A stretch of DNA of 63,721 nt from an uncultured Anaeroplasmataceae bacterium (GCA_947589245.1 CANQBD010000006.1:1-63721), one strand, 5' to 3'; numbered from the stretch's first letter, positions 44,135 to 54,002 are shown. Notes: generated by a model from the letters alone, not told the origin. Numbers and translations are program-made.

Positions 44135-46383
44135 AAAAGAATCGCCGGATAACAAAAATTGATATTGAGGATGAAAAGTTTGCAATTCCCCAAATTAGCT
44201 TTCCGCTAGAAGGGCTATTAAAAGGAAAATCAGGTTTTAAAAAGAGTGATATTGTTTCCCCAATTCATGGTTCAAATATTCTTGATCGTATGCATTATGT
44301 TGATAATAGTGATAAGGTCAGTGTTGATAATCGTTACGATTTTATTAGGGAAAAAAAGCATATTTCTGATGAGGAATTAATTGCTAAATATGGTACTAAA
44401 TATCATGAGTTTAGTTTTGTTAACAATCAATTAACAGATGAAGAAAAGCGGGGGTCTGATTATTCTAAAAAGAAAGCAGCACCTGCTCCTAAGGCTTTTA
44501 AGGAAGATAAAACTTTAAATTCATTTTTTGTTGGTACTGAATCTTTTATAGAAAACGAACCAGATATTGCTATTGCTAAAGAAGAGGTAGCAGAAAAAGC
44601 AGTTGATATTTATGATGAGAATGAAGATTTTAAGATTAAGCTTTCTTTAGATGATGAGACAGATGATTCTTTTGAATATAATACATTTGATAATAATTTA
44701 CCAAAACCAGAGCAAGAGACAATTCCTTCCTATTTAAAGAGTGATGTTGAGCAGAAAGTACAACCTTCTTTTGAACATTTTAAGGTTGATGCTGAGCCTG
44801 ATGTTGTGAAGGTTAATGAGTTTGCTTATGGTGATGATAATATTGCTATTGACCAAGAACCTGTTGAAAAAGAAACTGCTCCTTCAGTTGATTTGGAGGC
44901 AAATAATTTAGAGTCAAAACCGGAAATAAAGAAGTCAAAATATGAGGACTACAGTATTCCTTATAAAAAGCTGTTCCCAACTAGTGATGATGCTTCTGAT
45001 GACTTACCAGCGTGGTTAGAAGAGAAAAAGGAAATTATTAATCAATCGCTTCAAGCTTTTGGTATTGAGGGTGAAGTTATTAATTATACTAAAGGTCCTG
45101 CTTTTACACGTTATGAGATAATGCTTGCCCAAAATGTTAATGTCAAAAAGGTTAATAGCATTTATAACAATATTCAAATGGCTCTTTCAACCTTATCTTT
45201 ACGTATTCAAGCCCCAATTCCTGGTAAAAATACAGTTGGTATTGAAGTTCCTAATGATACAACCGATGTTGTAAAGTTTGGCGATATCTTAACTGATGAA
45301 TATATTGCATCAAATAAGAATTTATTGGTTGCAATGGGGAAAAATATTGATGGTACACCAGTATTTCAAAATATTATTGATATGCCACATGCTTTAATTG
45401 CTGGGGCGACAAAATCAGGTAAATCAGTATGTATCAATACTATATTGGTTTCTCTTTTGATTAAGAATTCTCCAGAACAGCTTAAATTAATTTTAGTTGA
45501 TCCTAAAAAAGTAGAATTAGCTTTTTATAACAATTTACCACATTTAGCTACTCCAGTCATTGATGATCCACTTATTGCTACTGAAGCTTTAAAATGGGCT
45601 GTAGATGAAATGGAAAGAAGATATGAAATCTTAGCTAATACCCGTGTAAGAAATATTGAAGATTACAATAAAAAGCGGAAAGAAAAGCCTGAATTAGAAA
45701 ATTTACCTTTCATTGTTATTGTTGTTGATGAATTTAATGACCTTGTTATGCAATGTGGGGTTGAAGCTAATGATGCGATTGTTAGATTATCTCAAAAGGC
45801 TAGAGCGGCTGGTTTACATATTATATTAGCTACTCAACGACCTACAGTTAATGTTATTAATGGTACTATTAAGGCTAATATTACTTGTCGAATTGCCTTT
45901 AGAGTTGCAACAGATACTGATAGCCGGATTATTATTGATGATCAGGGTGCCGAGAGTCTGCTTGGTCGTGGTGATATGTTAATTAAAAATAATGGTTTAC
46001 CTGAGCGTGTTCAAGGTGCCTATATTTCTGATGAAGAAATAGGTAATGTTTGTGAATATATTTGTGAACGCTATGAACCTGATTTTATTTTTACGCATGA
46101 GGATTTAAAGAAGAAGGCTCAGCATCAAGCAGGTGGTGTTGGTGGTCGTGAGGCTATTCAAGAATCAGAAGAATTAATTTATCAGATTGCTTTAGATTGT
46201 ATTGAGACTGGGACTTGTTCTATTAATTCCATTCAAAATAAGTTTAATTTAGGCTTCAACAGAGCTTCAAGAATAGTATCGATTTTAGAAGAGCGAAACA
46301 TCGTTTCATTAAGGAGCGGTACTAAACGTGAGATATTAGTTGACTCTTATCAGCTTAAACAGATGTTTGATGACGTTTTGTAA
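44131..46383 (+). CDS. FtsK/SpoIIIE-type DNA translocase lacking membrane helices
   Basis: A 750-aa DNA motor. There are no N-terminal membrane segments, unlike usual FtsK and SpoIIIE. Residues 1-270 are a long, charged, low-complexity linker. The alpha/beta motor follows (about 285-640) with Walker A GATKSGKSVCIN, Walker B IVIVVDEFND and LATQRPTVNVI. The C-terminal gamma winged helix (about 685-745, SINSIQNKFNLGFNRASRIV) would read orienting DNA sequences. The role would be chromosome segregation at division. It is coupled to the upstream membrane protein gene. Confidence 0.9.
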   Translation: MKKNRRITKIDIEDEKFAIPQISFPLEGLLKGKSGFKKSDIVSPIHGSNILDRMHYVDNSDKVSVDNRYDFIREKKHISDEELIAKYGTKYHEFSFVNNQLTDEEKRGSDYSKKKAAPAPKAFKEDKTLNSFFVGTESFIENEPDIAIAKEEVAEKAVDIYDENEDFKIKLSLDDETDDSFEYNTFDNNLPKPEQETIPSYLKSDVEQKVQPSFEHFKVDAEPDVVKVNEFAYGDDNIAIDQEPVEKETAPSVDLEANNLESKPEIKKSKYEDYSIPYKKLFPTSDDASDDLPAWLEEKKEIINQSLQAFGIEGEVINYTKGPAFTRYEIMLAQNVNVKKVNSIYNNIQMALSTLSLRIQAPIPGKNTVGIEVPNDTTDVVKFGDILTDEYIASNKNLLVAMGKNIDGTPVFQNIIDMPHALIAGATKSGKSVCINTILVSLLIKNSPEQLKLILVDPKKVELAFYNNLPHLATPVIDDPLIATEALKWAVDEMERRYEILANTRVRNIEDYNKKRKEKPELENLPFIVIVVDEFNDLVMQCGVEANDAIVRLSQKARAAGLHIILATQRPTVNVINGTIKANITCRIAFRVATDTDSRIIIDDQGAESLLGRGDMLIKNNGLPERVQGAYISDEEIGNVCEYICERYEPDFIFTHEDLKKKAQHQAGGVGGREAIQESEELIYQIALDCIETGTCSINSIQNKFNLGFNRASRIVSILEERNIVSLRSGTKREILVDSYQLKQMFDDVL

Positions 46384-46395
46384 GGATGATGAGGA

Positions 46396-47289
46396 ATGAA
46401 TAAGAAAGAGAAGGCAACTTTAAAATTAAATATTGCCAATGAGGAGTACATTGATGAAAATAATGAGCTAGTTTTCAAGAAATTAGTTTATAATCCTTTA
46501 CTAAGAGCAATGGGGCTGTTAGTACTTTTAATCTTTTCATTAGTTAATAATGAAAGGATAATGAGACTGGCTGCCTTAACCTCTAATGCTATTTTTTCAT
46601 CAGAGGTTGTTTTGGGTCATGTTACTTATTATACAATTTTAGGTGTCACAATTGGACTTTGCTTGGTAATATCTTTGGCATCAATCATTGCCAAATCAAA
46701 TATTGATATGTCAAGTATCGAAATATTACGTTTTTCTTATCGCTTTTATTCTATTTATGATATGGTGATTTTTATTCTATCAACCTTTGTTTGTTTGTTT
46801 TTTATCATTATGATATTAATCACACCATGTAATATTTCGGGTTCTTCAATGGAAAATACTTATTCTGATGGTGATCGAGTTTTATTATGGAATATTGGTT
46901 ATACACCAGCTGATGGTGATGTTATTGTTTTTGATTCAGCTAAATATGTTTCAAATGAGAATAGTCAGTCTAGATTTTATATTAAAAGAGTTGTGGCTAA
47001 GGAAGGCGACTTTGTTGAATATCGTTCAAATATTTTATATGTTAATAATCAAGAAGTCGAAAAGATATCTTTAATCGAATATTATATAATTATTAATTCT
47101 ATTAATGTTAGTAATACAAATAGCTTCGTTGTTCCAGATGACAAATTATTGGTTATGGGGGACAATCGTAGCATTAGTCATGATTCACGAGCAATAGGCT
47201 TTATAGATAATAGTGAAGTAATTGGTAAAGTTTTGTTTAGATTTTTCCCTTTTAATAAAATTGGCAATCCTGAACCAGACTTTAAATAG
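46396..47289 (+). CDS. lepB: Signal peptidase I with extra N-terminal helices
   Basis: A 297-aa type I signal peptidase. Catalytic Ser151 lies in SGSSMEN and Lys197 in YIKRVVA; MGDNRSISHDSR is box E. Three membrane helices precede the catalytic part (about 37-50, 77-99 and 122-143), where Gram-positive enzymes usually have one. It would release secreted proteins from the membrane. GATGAGG precedes the ATG. It sits just before rbgA, as in many Bacilli. Confidence 0.92.
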   Translation: MNKKEKATLKLNIANEEYIDENNELVFKKLVYNPLLRAMGLLVLLIFSLVNNERIMRLAALTSNAIFSSEVVLGHVTYYTILGVTIGLCLVISLASIIAKSNIDMSSIEILRFSYRFYSIYDMVIFILSTFVCLFFIIMILITPCNISGSSMENTYSDGDRVLLWNIGYTPADGDVIVFDSAKYVSNENSQSRFYIKRVVAKEGDFVEYRSNILYVNNQEVEKISLIEYYIIINSINVSNTNSFVVPDDKLLVMGDNRSISHDSRAIGFIDNSEVIGKVLFRFFPFNKIGNPEPDFK

Positions 47290-47298
47290 GTGGTTTTT

Positions 47299-48144
47299 AT
47301 GCAAGTAATACAGTGGTTTCCAGGCCATATGGCTAAAGCGAAAAGAGAAATATTAGAGGTAATCAAACTCGTTGATTTAGTTATTGAATTAAAGGATGCT
47401 AGGATTCCTTTTTCCTCAACCAATCCTTTGATTGATGAAATTGTGGGAAATAAGCCAAGATTAGTCTTATTATGCAAGTGTAGTATGGCTGATCCTGTCA
47501 TAACAAGGAGTTGGATAGATTATTATCGTACTAAAGGTCTAGTTGCCTTAGATATTGATTCTATTACAGGCTATCATTTAAAAGATGTCATTAAATATGC
47601 TGAAAGATGCTTAGCAGATGTTTTTTTAGAAAGAAAGAAAAAGGGCATTACTAGCAAGAGCATTAAGGCTATGATTTTAGGAATTCCCAATGTTGGTAAA
47701 TCGACACTTATTAATTCTTTAGCTAAACGCAAGGCTACTAATGTTGGTGATAGACCTGGCGTTACAAAGCATCAAAGTTGGATTAAGGTCTCTGATGATT
47801 TGTATTTACTTGATACACCAGGTATTCTTTGGCCTAAGTTTGATGACCAAGATGTTGGTCTTAAATTAGCAATGTGTGGAAGTATTAAGGATGATATTTT
47901 AGATATTAATGCTATTGTTTTAAAGTCGATTGAATATTTGCTAAATTATTATCCTGATAAGCTTATGGCACGTTATGATATTAAACTTACTAATCCGCAA
48001 GACATTTTAGATCAAATTGGTAAAAAAAGAGGCTTTTTGCTGAAAGGTGGCATTGTTGATATTGATCGAGTCAATACAATGTTTTTAAACGAATTAAGAA
48101 GTACTAGAATAGGGGTTATGAGCTATGAGCGACCAAATGATTAA
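47299..48144 (+). CDS. rbgA: Ribosome biogenesis GTPase RbgA (YlqF), with degenerate G4 motif
   Basis: A 281-aa circularly permuted GTPase that finishes 50S subunit assembly. It starts QVIQWFPGHMAKAKREI, typical of the family. Motif order is G4-G1-G2-G3: G1 GIPNVGKST, G2 DRPGVTK, G3 DTPGILWPK. The G4 motif, normally NKAD, reads CKCS (LLCKCSMADP): the Asn and Asp that fix guanine are both missing. The C-terminal RNA-binding part is intact. AGGTGG fits the ATG at 47299, not the in-frame GTG at 47290. Confidence 0.92.
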   Translation: MQVIQWFPGHMAKAKREILEVIKLVDLVIELKDARIPFSSTNPLIDEIVGNKPRLVLLCKCSMADPVITRSWIDYYRTKGLVALDIDSITGYHLKDVIKYAERCLADVFLERKKKGITSKSIKAMILGIPNVGKSTLINSLAKRKATNVGDRPGVTKHQSWIKVSDDLYLLDTPGILWPKFDDQDVGLKLAMCGSIKDDILDINAIVLKSIEYLLNYYPDKLMARYDIKLTNPQDILDQIGKKRGFLLKGGIVDIDRVNTMFLNELRSTRIGVMSYERPND

Positions 48145-48769
48145 TTTATATGAGGTAGAAGAAAAATTATATGATGATGGACATCGTTTCATTTGTGGAG
48201 TTGATGAAGCTGGTCGTGGGTCACTTGCTGGACCAGTTGTCGTGGCAGCTTGTATTCTGCCCCCATTTTTAAGAATTGATGGTATAAATGATTCTAAAAA
48301 GCTTTCGGCTAAAAAACGCCGTGAATTATATAAGATAATTATTAAAAATGCTATTAGCTATAAAATAGTTTTTATCAGTGAAGAAATCATTGATAATTTA
48401 AATATCTATCAGGCTACTAAAAAAGGAATGCTTGAGGCTATTTTAGGTCTGGATAAGGAACCTGATTATGTTTTGATTGATGCCATGCCTTTAGGTGAGC
48501 TTGCGATACCTCATGATTCGATAATTCATGGTGATGCTCGTTGTGCAAGTGTGGCTGCAGCAAGCATTTTAGCTAAGGTGGCTAGGGATGAATTTATGGA
48601 GAAAATGGATGTAAAGTATCCTGATTATGGCTTTAGAAGGCACAAGGGTTATGGTACCAAGCAGCATTTTGAAGCTCTAGAGAAATATGGGCCATGTCCA
48701 ATTCATCGCAAAAGCTATTATCCTGTTTCTAAATATTATTCAAAGCAATTATCTTTTGATTTAAAGTAA
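48125..48769 (+). CDS. rnhB: Ribonuclease HII
   Basis: A 214-aa enzyme that cuts RNA in RNA-DNA hybrids and at single ribonucleotides. CGVDEAGRGSLAGPVVVAA contains the first two acidic catalytic residues (DE), and ASVAAASILAKVARD the rest of the site. Length is normal. It overlaps rbgA by 20 bases, a conserved neighbour pair in Bacilli. Confidence 0.95.
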   Translation: MSDQMINLYEVEEKLYDDGHRFICGVDEAGRGSLAGPVVVAACILPPFLRIDGINDSKKLSAKKRRELYKIIIKNAISYKIVFISEEIIDNLNIYQATKKGMLEAILGLDKEPDYVLIDAMPLGELAIPHDSIIHGDARCASVAAASILAKVARDEFMEKMDVKYPDYGFRRHKGYGTKQHFEALEKYGPCPIHRKSYYPVSKYYSKQLSFDLK

Positions 48770-48803
48770 TAAGGCTGAGGTGAAGAAATCTTTTAATTAG
48801 TAG

Positions 48804-48832
48804 TTGACAATTAAGAAAAATTGAAATAAACT
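48804..48832 (+). promoter_or_regulatory. Promoter of topA
   Basis: TTGACA (48804-48809), a 17-base spacer and TAAACT (48827-48832). Confidence 0.55.
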
Positions 48833-48859
48833 TTTTAATTGTAAAGAAGGTGCATTTTC

Positions 48860-51067
48860 TTGGACAATGTTATTATAGTTGAATCACCAAGTAAATCTAA
48901 GACAATTAGCTCCTATTTAGGCAAAGGCTATACAGTCTTATCTTCAAAAGGTCATATCTGTGATTTAGCAACTAGTGGTAAGGATGGTTTAGGTATTGAT
49001 ATTGAAAACAACTTTACTCCTAATTATAAAATTATAAAAAAGAAAGAAGAGCTAATTAAGTTTCTTCAAAATACTTGTAAAGGAAAAAAAGTTTACTTAG
49101 CAACCGACCCTGATCGTGAAGGAGAGGCTATTGCTTATCATTTAGCTAATGTTTTAAATTTAGATTTAAATGATTCAAATCGAATTGAATTTCATGAAAT
49201 TACTAAAACAGCTGTCAGAAAGGCTTTAGAAGAGCCTCACAAAATTGATATGCAGATGGTTGATTCCCAAGAATGTCGGCGGATGATTGATCGAATTTTA
49301 GGTTTTAAGCTTTCTAAGCTTCTTCAAAGAAAGATTGGTTCAAAGAGTGCTGGTCGTGTACAAAGTGTTGTGTTGAAACTAATTGTCGACTTAGAAAAAG
49401 AAATTAAGGCCTTTGTTCCAACTGCCTATTATGAGATGGAAGCGACCTTTAATACGTTTAAGCTTAAGCTTCAAGAGATTAATGGTCAAAAGATTGATAG
49501 TAAAAATCACGTTACTGATCGGCAAATTTTAGAAAGTTTGCAATCGCGTTTAATGAGTTTTATTGTAAGTAATATTGCAAATAAGCTTATTAGTCGTAGT
49601 AGTTATCCAACCTTTACTACCTCAACTATGCAACAAGAAGCTTCTAATAAGTTAGGCTTTTCACCTAGTCAAACAATGCGAATAGCTCAAAGCTTATATG
49701 AAGGTAAAAATATCGGTACTGAGACAGTGGGTCTTATTACCTATATGCGTACTGATTCAACTCGTTTAGCTGATGTTTTTGTGAAAGAAGCAAATGAATA
49801 TATCCTTAATAATTATGGGCAAAAATATCTTGGTAGGATTAAAATTAAAAATGCTAAGAATATGCAGGATGCTCATGAAGGTATTAGACCAACGGCTATT
49901 TATCGAACACCTGAATCTGTTAAAAAGTATTTGACAACCGATGAATATCGACTTTATAAACTAATATATAATCGTACTCTTTCTTCCTTAATGGCACCTG
50001 CTATTTTTAATTCAACAAAAGTTGAATTTACGAATACTGATTCTTTGTGGAGTATAACTGGTCAAACCTTAGAATTTGATGGTTTTTTAAAAGTTTATGG
50101 TAAGTCAGCAGAGGATGAAAATTCAATGCTTCCAGCTTTTACCTTAGGAGCAGGCTTCAATCCTTTAGAGGTGACAATTTTAAATAAAGAAACGCAACCT
50201 AAATCACGTTATACTGAAGCTGCCTTAATTAAGGATATGGAACAATTAGGTATTGGTCGACCTTCTACCTATGCGCAAACAATTACGACTTTGAAGGAAC
50301 GACAATATGTCACTTTAGAGCATAAGTTTTTAGTACCGACTGAGCAAGGTATTTTAACTGTTGATAAGCTTGATGAATTTTTCAGTGCAATTATCAATGT
50401 TTCTTATACTGCTGATATGGAAGAAAGTCTTGATCAAATTGCTAGTGGTCAAAAGGAAAAACTTTTGGAACTTCGTGGCTTTTATGATGCTTTTACCCCA
50501 TTATTTACTTTAGCAATGCAGAAGATGACGCCAACCTATCCCATTCCCACAGACAAGCTTTGTCCAGAATGTGGCAATATTTTAGTTATTAGAAAATCGC
50601 AGTTTGGTGAATTTATTTCTTGTAGTAATTATCCGACTTGTCACTATGTTGAAAAAGAGGATAAGGAAGATAATTCAGTTTATGATACAGGTATTGTTTG
50701 TCCAAATTGTGGTAAGGCTCATATTGTAAGAAGAATTGCTAAAACCGGGCGCAACAAGGGTAATGAATTTTATGCTTGTAATAATTATCCTAAATGTAAA
50801 ACAACTTATAATGACTTACCAACTGGTAAGCTTTGTCCAAATTGTGGGGCAATGCTTTTAAAGGGTAAGGATGGCATATATTGCTCAAACCACTGTACTG
50901 AAGCTAAAGAGCCGGTAGTTATTTGTCCAGAATGTGGTAAGGGTCATATTGTCAAAAGAGTAGCTGTCCGTGGTAAAAACAAGGGGCAAGTATTCTATGG
51001 CTGTTCTAACTATCCTCATTGTAAGAAAATCTTAACGGAGGCTGAATTTAACAGCTTAAATAAATAA
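48860..51067 (+). CDS. topA: DNA topoisomerase I
   Basis: A 735-aa type IA topoisomerase relaxing negative supercoils. The TOPRIM domain starts at residue 3 (IIVESPSKSKTI, DPDREGEA). Catalytic Tyr295 lies in ITYMRTDSTR. The C-terminal tail (about 565-735) holds four Cys-rich zinc-ribbon-like units (CPECG, CPNCG). The start is TTG at 48860, seven bases after GAAGGTG. It is transcribed alone and ends at the terminator at 51076. Confidence 0.96.
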   Translation: MDNVIIVESPSKSKTISSYLGKGYTVLSSKGHICDLATSGKDGLGIDIENNFTPNYKIIKKKEELIKFLQNTCKGKKVYLATDPDREGEAIAYHLANVLNLDLNDSNRIEFHEITKTAVRKALEEPHKIDMQMVDSQECRRMIDRILGFKLSKLLQRKIGSKSAGRVQSVVLKLIVDLEKEIKAFVPTAYYEMEATFNTFKLKLQEINGQKIDSKNHVTDRQILESLQSRLMSFIVSNIANKLISRSSYPTFTTSTMQQEASNKLGFSPSQTMRIAQSLYEGKNIGTETVGLITYMRTDSTRLADVFVKEANEYILNNYGQKYLGRIKIKNAKNMQDAHEGIRPTAIYRTPESVKKYLTTDEYRLYKLIYNRTLSSLMAPAIFNSTKVEFTNTDSLWSITGQTLEFDGFLKVYGKSAEDENSMLPAFTLGAGFNPLEVTILNKETQPKSRYTEAALIKDMEQLGIGRPSTYAQTITTLKERQYVTLEHKFLVPTEQGILTVDKLDEFFSAIINVSYTADMEESLDQIASGQKEKLLELRGFYDAFTPLFTLAMQKMTPTYPIPTDKLCPECGNILVIRKSQFGEFISCSNYPTCHYVEKEDKEDNSVYDTGIVCPNCGKAHIVRRIAKTGRNKGNEFYACNNYPKCKTTYNDLPTGKLCPNCGAMLLKGKDGIYCSNHCTEAKEPVVICPECGKGHIVKRVAVRGKNKGQVFYGCSNYPHCKKILTEAEFNSLNK

Positions 51068-51075
51068 TAATGAAG

Positions 51076-51112
51076 AGTAGGAATTATTAGTAATTGATTT
51101 CCTACTTTTTTT
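51076..51112 (+). terminator. Terminator of topA
   Basis: AGTAGGAA (51076-51083) pairs with TTCCTACT (51099-51106), then seven T. Confidence 0.9.
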
Positions 51113-51127
51113 ATGAGTGCTATTTTC

Positions 51128-51156
51128 TTGAAAGAAGTAGGTAATTATGGTATAAT
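51128..51156 (+). promoter_or_regulatory. Promoter of the SRP operon
   Basis: TTGAAA (51128-51133), a 17-base spacer and TATAAT (51151-51156). Confidence 0.8.
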
Positions 51157-51182
51157 TTTAAAAGATATGGAGTTGAATTAAA

Positions 51183-52151
51183 ATGGGTTTTTTCGGCTTA
51201 TTTAAAAAGAAAGATAAGGAAAAAAGCAAAAAGTATAAATTAGGTCTTCATAAGACCCGTGAAGGTGCCTTAGCTACCCTTAAAGAAATTCTTTCTAAAA
51301 GTTCTAAAATAGATGATGAACTATTTGATGAATTAGAAGAAGTTTTTATTATGGCAGATATTGGTGTTGATACGGTAGTCGATTTTATTGATGAATTGAA
51401 AGAGGAAGTTTATAATAAAAAAATTTCTGATCCACTATTACTTCAAGAAATGATTATGGATAAAATGTTTGAGATTTATTTAAATGGTGAAATTGTTAAT
51501 GCTAACTTAAATCTTAAAAAGGATGGTTTGTCAGTAGTTTTATTCGTTGGAGTTAATGGGGTTGGCAAAACAACTTCAATTGCCAAGATTGCTAGCTTTT
51601 ATAAAAAGCAAGGTAAGAAGGTGTTATTAGCCGCTGGTGATACCTTCAGAGCTGGAGCTATTGAGCAATTAACAATTTGGGCTGAGCGAGTTGGTGTGGA
51701 TATTGTTGCTAAGGAAGCTGGCTCTGATCCTTCAAGTGTCATTTTTGATGCTTGTAAGAAGGCTAAGAATGAGGGCTATGATTTACTTTTATGTGATACA
51801 GCAGGTCGTTTACAAAATAAGGTCAATTTAATGAATGAACTGGCTAAAATGCGTAGAGTAATTGAAGCTTCTTGTCCTGGCTGTCCTGATGAGACATTAC
51901 TTGTCATTGATGCCACAACTGGTCAAAATGGTATGTCACAAGCTAAGGCTTTTAAGGAAGCTACTGATGTAACAGGAGTCATTTTGACTAAGTTAGATGG
52001 TACTTCTAAAGGTGGTATTGTTTTAGCAATCCGACATGAAATGGGAATACCAATCAAATATGTTGGGCTTGGTGAAGGTGTTGATGATTTAGAAATATTT
52101 GATATTGAACAATATCTTTATGGCTTATTTGCTGATTTTTTTGAGGAATAG
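51183..52151 (+). CDS. ftsY: Signal recognition particle receptor FtsY
   Basis: A 322-aa SRP-family GTPase that docks SRP-ribosome complexes at the membrane. A short basic N-terminal segment replaces the long acidic A domain of E. coli. The NG domain has GVNGVGKTTS, GDTFRAGAIEQL, DTAGRLQN and TKLDGTSKGG. It heads the operon ftsY-ylxM-ffh. Confidence 0.96.
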   Translation: MGFFGLFKKKDKEKSKKYKLGLHKTREGALATLKEILSKSSKIDDELFDELEEVFIMADIGVDTVVDFIDELKEEVYNKKISDPLLLQEMIMDKMFEIYLNGEIVNANLNLKKDGLSVVLFVGVNGVGKTTSIAKIASFYKKQGKKVLLAAGDTFRAGAIEQLTIWAERVGVDIVAKEAGSDPSSVIFDACKKAKNEGYDLLLCDTAGRLQNKVNLMNELAKMRRVIEASCPGCPDETLLVIDATTGQNGMSQAKAFKEATDVTGVILTKLDGTSKGGIVLAIRHEMGIPIKYVGLGEGVDDLEIFDIEQYLYGLFADFFEE

Positions 52152-52154
52152 AAT

Positions 52155-52451
52155 ATGACTATAGCCAAAAGAGAAGAAATAATTAGTCTTTATGATGCTT
52201 ATTATAATCTTTTAACAGACAAGCAACGCCAATACTTTGAGCAATACTATTTTGATGATTTATCGATTAGTGAAATAGCTTCTAATCTTGCGGTTTCACG
52301 CAATGCTGTTTTTGATCAAATAAAAAGAGTAGTAGGTATTTTAGAAGATTACGAAAAAAAGTTAAATTATGTTCAAAAAATTAAAGCTATTAATGAACTT
52401 GATATTACTAAGGAATTAAAAGATAAAATTATTGATATTTTTCAAAAATAA
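52155..52451 (+). CDS. ylxM: YlxM-type SRP-associated helix-turn-helix protein
   Basis: A 98-aa helical protein with a sigma-70 region-4-like helix-turn-helix: LTDKQRQYFEQYYFDDLSI and EIASNLAVSRNAVFDQIKR. YlxM (P13) of Gram-positives stimulates SRP GTPase activity. It lies between ftsY and ffh, spaced by three and 21 bases, the conserved position. Confidence 0.9.
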   Translation: MTIAKREEIISLYDAYYNLLTDKQRQYFEQYYFDDLSISEIASNLAVSRNAVFDQIKRVVGILEDYEKKLNYVQKIKAINELDITKELKDKIIDIFQK

Positions 52452-52472
52452 CAAGATGAAGGGAGTAGGACT

Positions 52473-53891
52473 ATGGCATTTGATAATTTAAGTTCACGTC
52501 TCCAGATGGGACTTAGACGTTTAACAGGCAAAGGTAAATTAACCGAAAATGATATTGATGAGATGCTAAGAGAGGTTAGACTTTCTTTATTAGAGGCTGA
52601 TGTTAATTATAAAGTTGTTAGAAAATTTTTAGCTAATATTAAAGAAGCTGCTTTAGGGGAAAAGATTTTAAAAGGCCTAAATCCTGGTCAGCAGGTTGTT
52701 AAAATCGTTCGTGAAGAATTGAAAAAAACGCTTGGTGATGAGGCTGTTGAGCTAACTATGGCTCCAAGTGGTATGACAGTTGTTATGGCAGTTGGTCTAC
52801 AAGGTGCTGGTAAAACAACAGCGGTTGGTAAAATGGCTCTTTTCTATCGTAAAAAATTAAAAAAGAAGCCAATGTTGATTGCGGCTGATATTTATCGTCC
52901 TGCCGCTGTTGATCAGCTTGTGACAATTGGTAAGCAAATAGGTGTTCCTGTCTTTGAAATGGGAACAAAGGTCAGTGCTCAAAAAATTGTTAAAGAAGGT
53001 TTAGCTAAGGCTAAGGATGAGGGCTATAATTTGGTCTTTATTGATACAGCTGGTCGTTTAGAGATAAATGAAGAGCTTATGCAAGAATTAAAGGATATTG
53101 AAGAAATTGCCAAGCCTAATGAAATATTGTTAACCGTTGATGCAATGGCTGGTCAAAACGCGGTTAATGTTGCTTTAGCCTTCCATGAAAAGCTTAATAT
53201 TACAGGTTGTATTTTAACTAAATTAGATGGCGATACACGAGGTGGTGCCGCTTTATCAATCAAAGAAATGACAGGTATTCCTATCAAGATCATGTCAACT
53301 GGCGAAAAGTTAGATGCAATGGAAATATTTTATCCTGATCGTTTAGCTGACCGTATTTTAGGTATGGGTGATGTTTTATCCTTAATTGATACTGTTACGG
53401 AAAACATTGATGAAGAAGAAATGAAATCGATGGCCGAGAAAATGATGAGTAATAGCTTCAATTATAACGATCTTTTAAAACAATTTAAGATGATCAAGAG
53501 AATGGGGTCAATTTCTAGGATTTTAGGCTTTTTACCGGGTATGAAAAATCTAAAGCAGGCTATGAGTAATGTTGATGATAATGCTTTAGATAAGGTTGAG
53601 TGTATCATTTATTCAATGACTGAAAAAGAAAGATTACATCCTGAGTTAATTGATAAGGATTATAAGCGTCGGGAAAGAATTGCTAAGGGTTCTGGTCGTT
53701 CAATTCAAGAAGTTAATCGGCTACGTGAATCCTTAGATCAGATGAAAAGAACAATGAAACAAATGAATTCAATGAGTGAAACTGATGCGGTAAGGATGCA
53801 AAATCAAATGAAGACAGGTAATTATAGTGGTCTTGCTCAGCCTAAGGCTTATAAGGGTAAAGGTAAGGGCAAGGGCAATTTTAGATATTAG
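52473..53891 (+). CDS. ffh: Signal recognition particle protein Ffh
   Basis: A 472-aa GTPase that binds signal sequences and SRP RNA. The NG domain has GLQGAGKTTAVGKM, DTAGRLEIN and TKLDGDTRGG. The Met-rich M domain (about 325-435) includes GSGRSIQEVNRL, the RNA-binding helix. A Gly-Lys-rich tail (KGKGKGKGN) ends the protein. The SRP RNA gene is not in the window. GGGAG precedes the ATG. Confidence 0.97.
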   Translation: MAFDNLSSRLQMGLRRLTGKGKLTENDIDEMLREVRLSLLEADVNYKVVRKFLANIKEAALGEKILKGLNPGQQVVKIVREELKKTLGDEAVELTMAPSGMTVVMAVGLQGAGKTTAVGKMALFYRKKLKKKPMLIAADIYRPAAVDQLVTIGKQIGVPVFEMGTKVSAQKIVKEGLAKAKDEGYNLVFIDTAGRLEINEELMQELKDIEEIAKPNEILLTVDAMAGQNAVNVALAFHEKLNITGCILTKLDGDTRGGAALSIKEMTGIPIKIMSTGEKLDAMEIFYPDRLADRILGMGDVLSLIDTVTENIDEEEMKSMAEKMMSNSFNYNDLLKQFKMIKRMGSISRILGFLPGMKNLKQAMSNVDDNALDKVECIIYSMTEKERLHPELIDKDYKRRERIAKGSGRSIQEVNRLRESLDQMKRTMKQMNSMSETDAVRMQNQMKTGNYSGLAQPKAYKGKGKGKGNFRY

Positions 53892-53970
53892 TGTTATAAT
53901 ATAATAAATATTGTCTTTAACTAATATTTCTTATTTATAATTGTAATGATAATTCTTATTGAAGTTTTTT

Positions 53971-54002
53971 AAAGGCTGATATTTTAATATATCAAGCCTT
54001 TT
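53971..54002 (+). terminator. Terminator after ffh
   Basis: AAGGCTGATAT-TTTA-ATATATCAAGCCTT hairpin with one bulge, then TTT. Confidence 0.7.
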
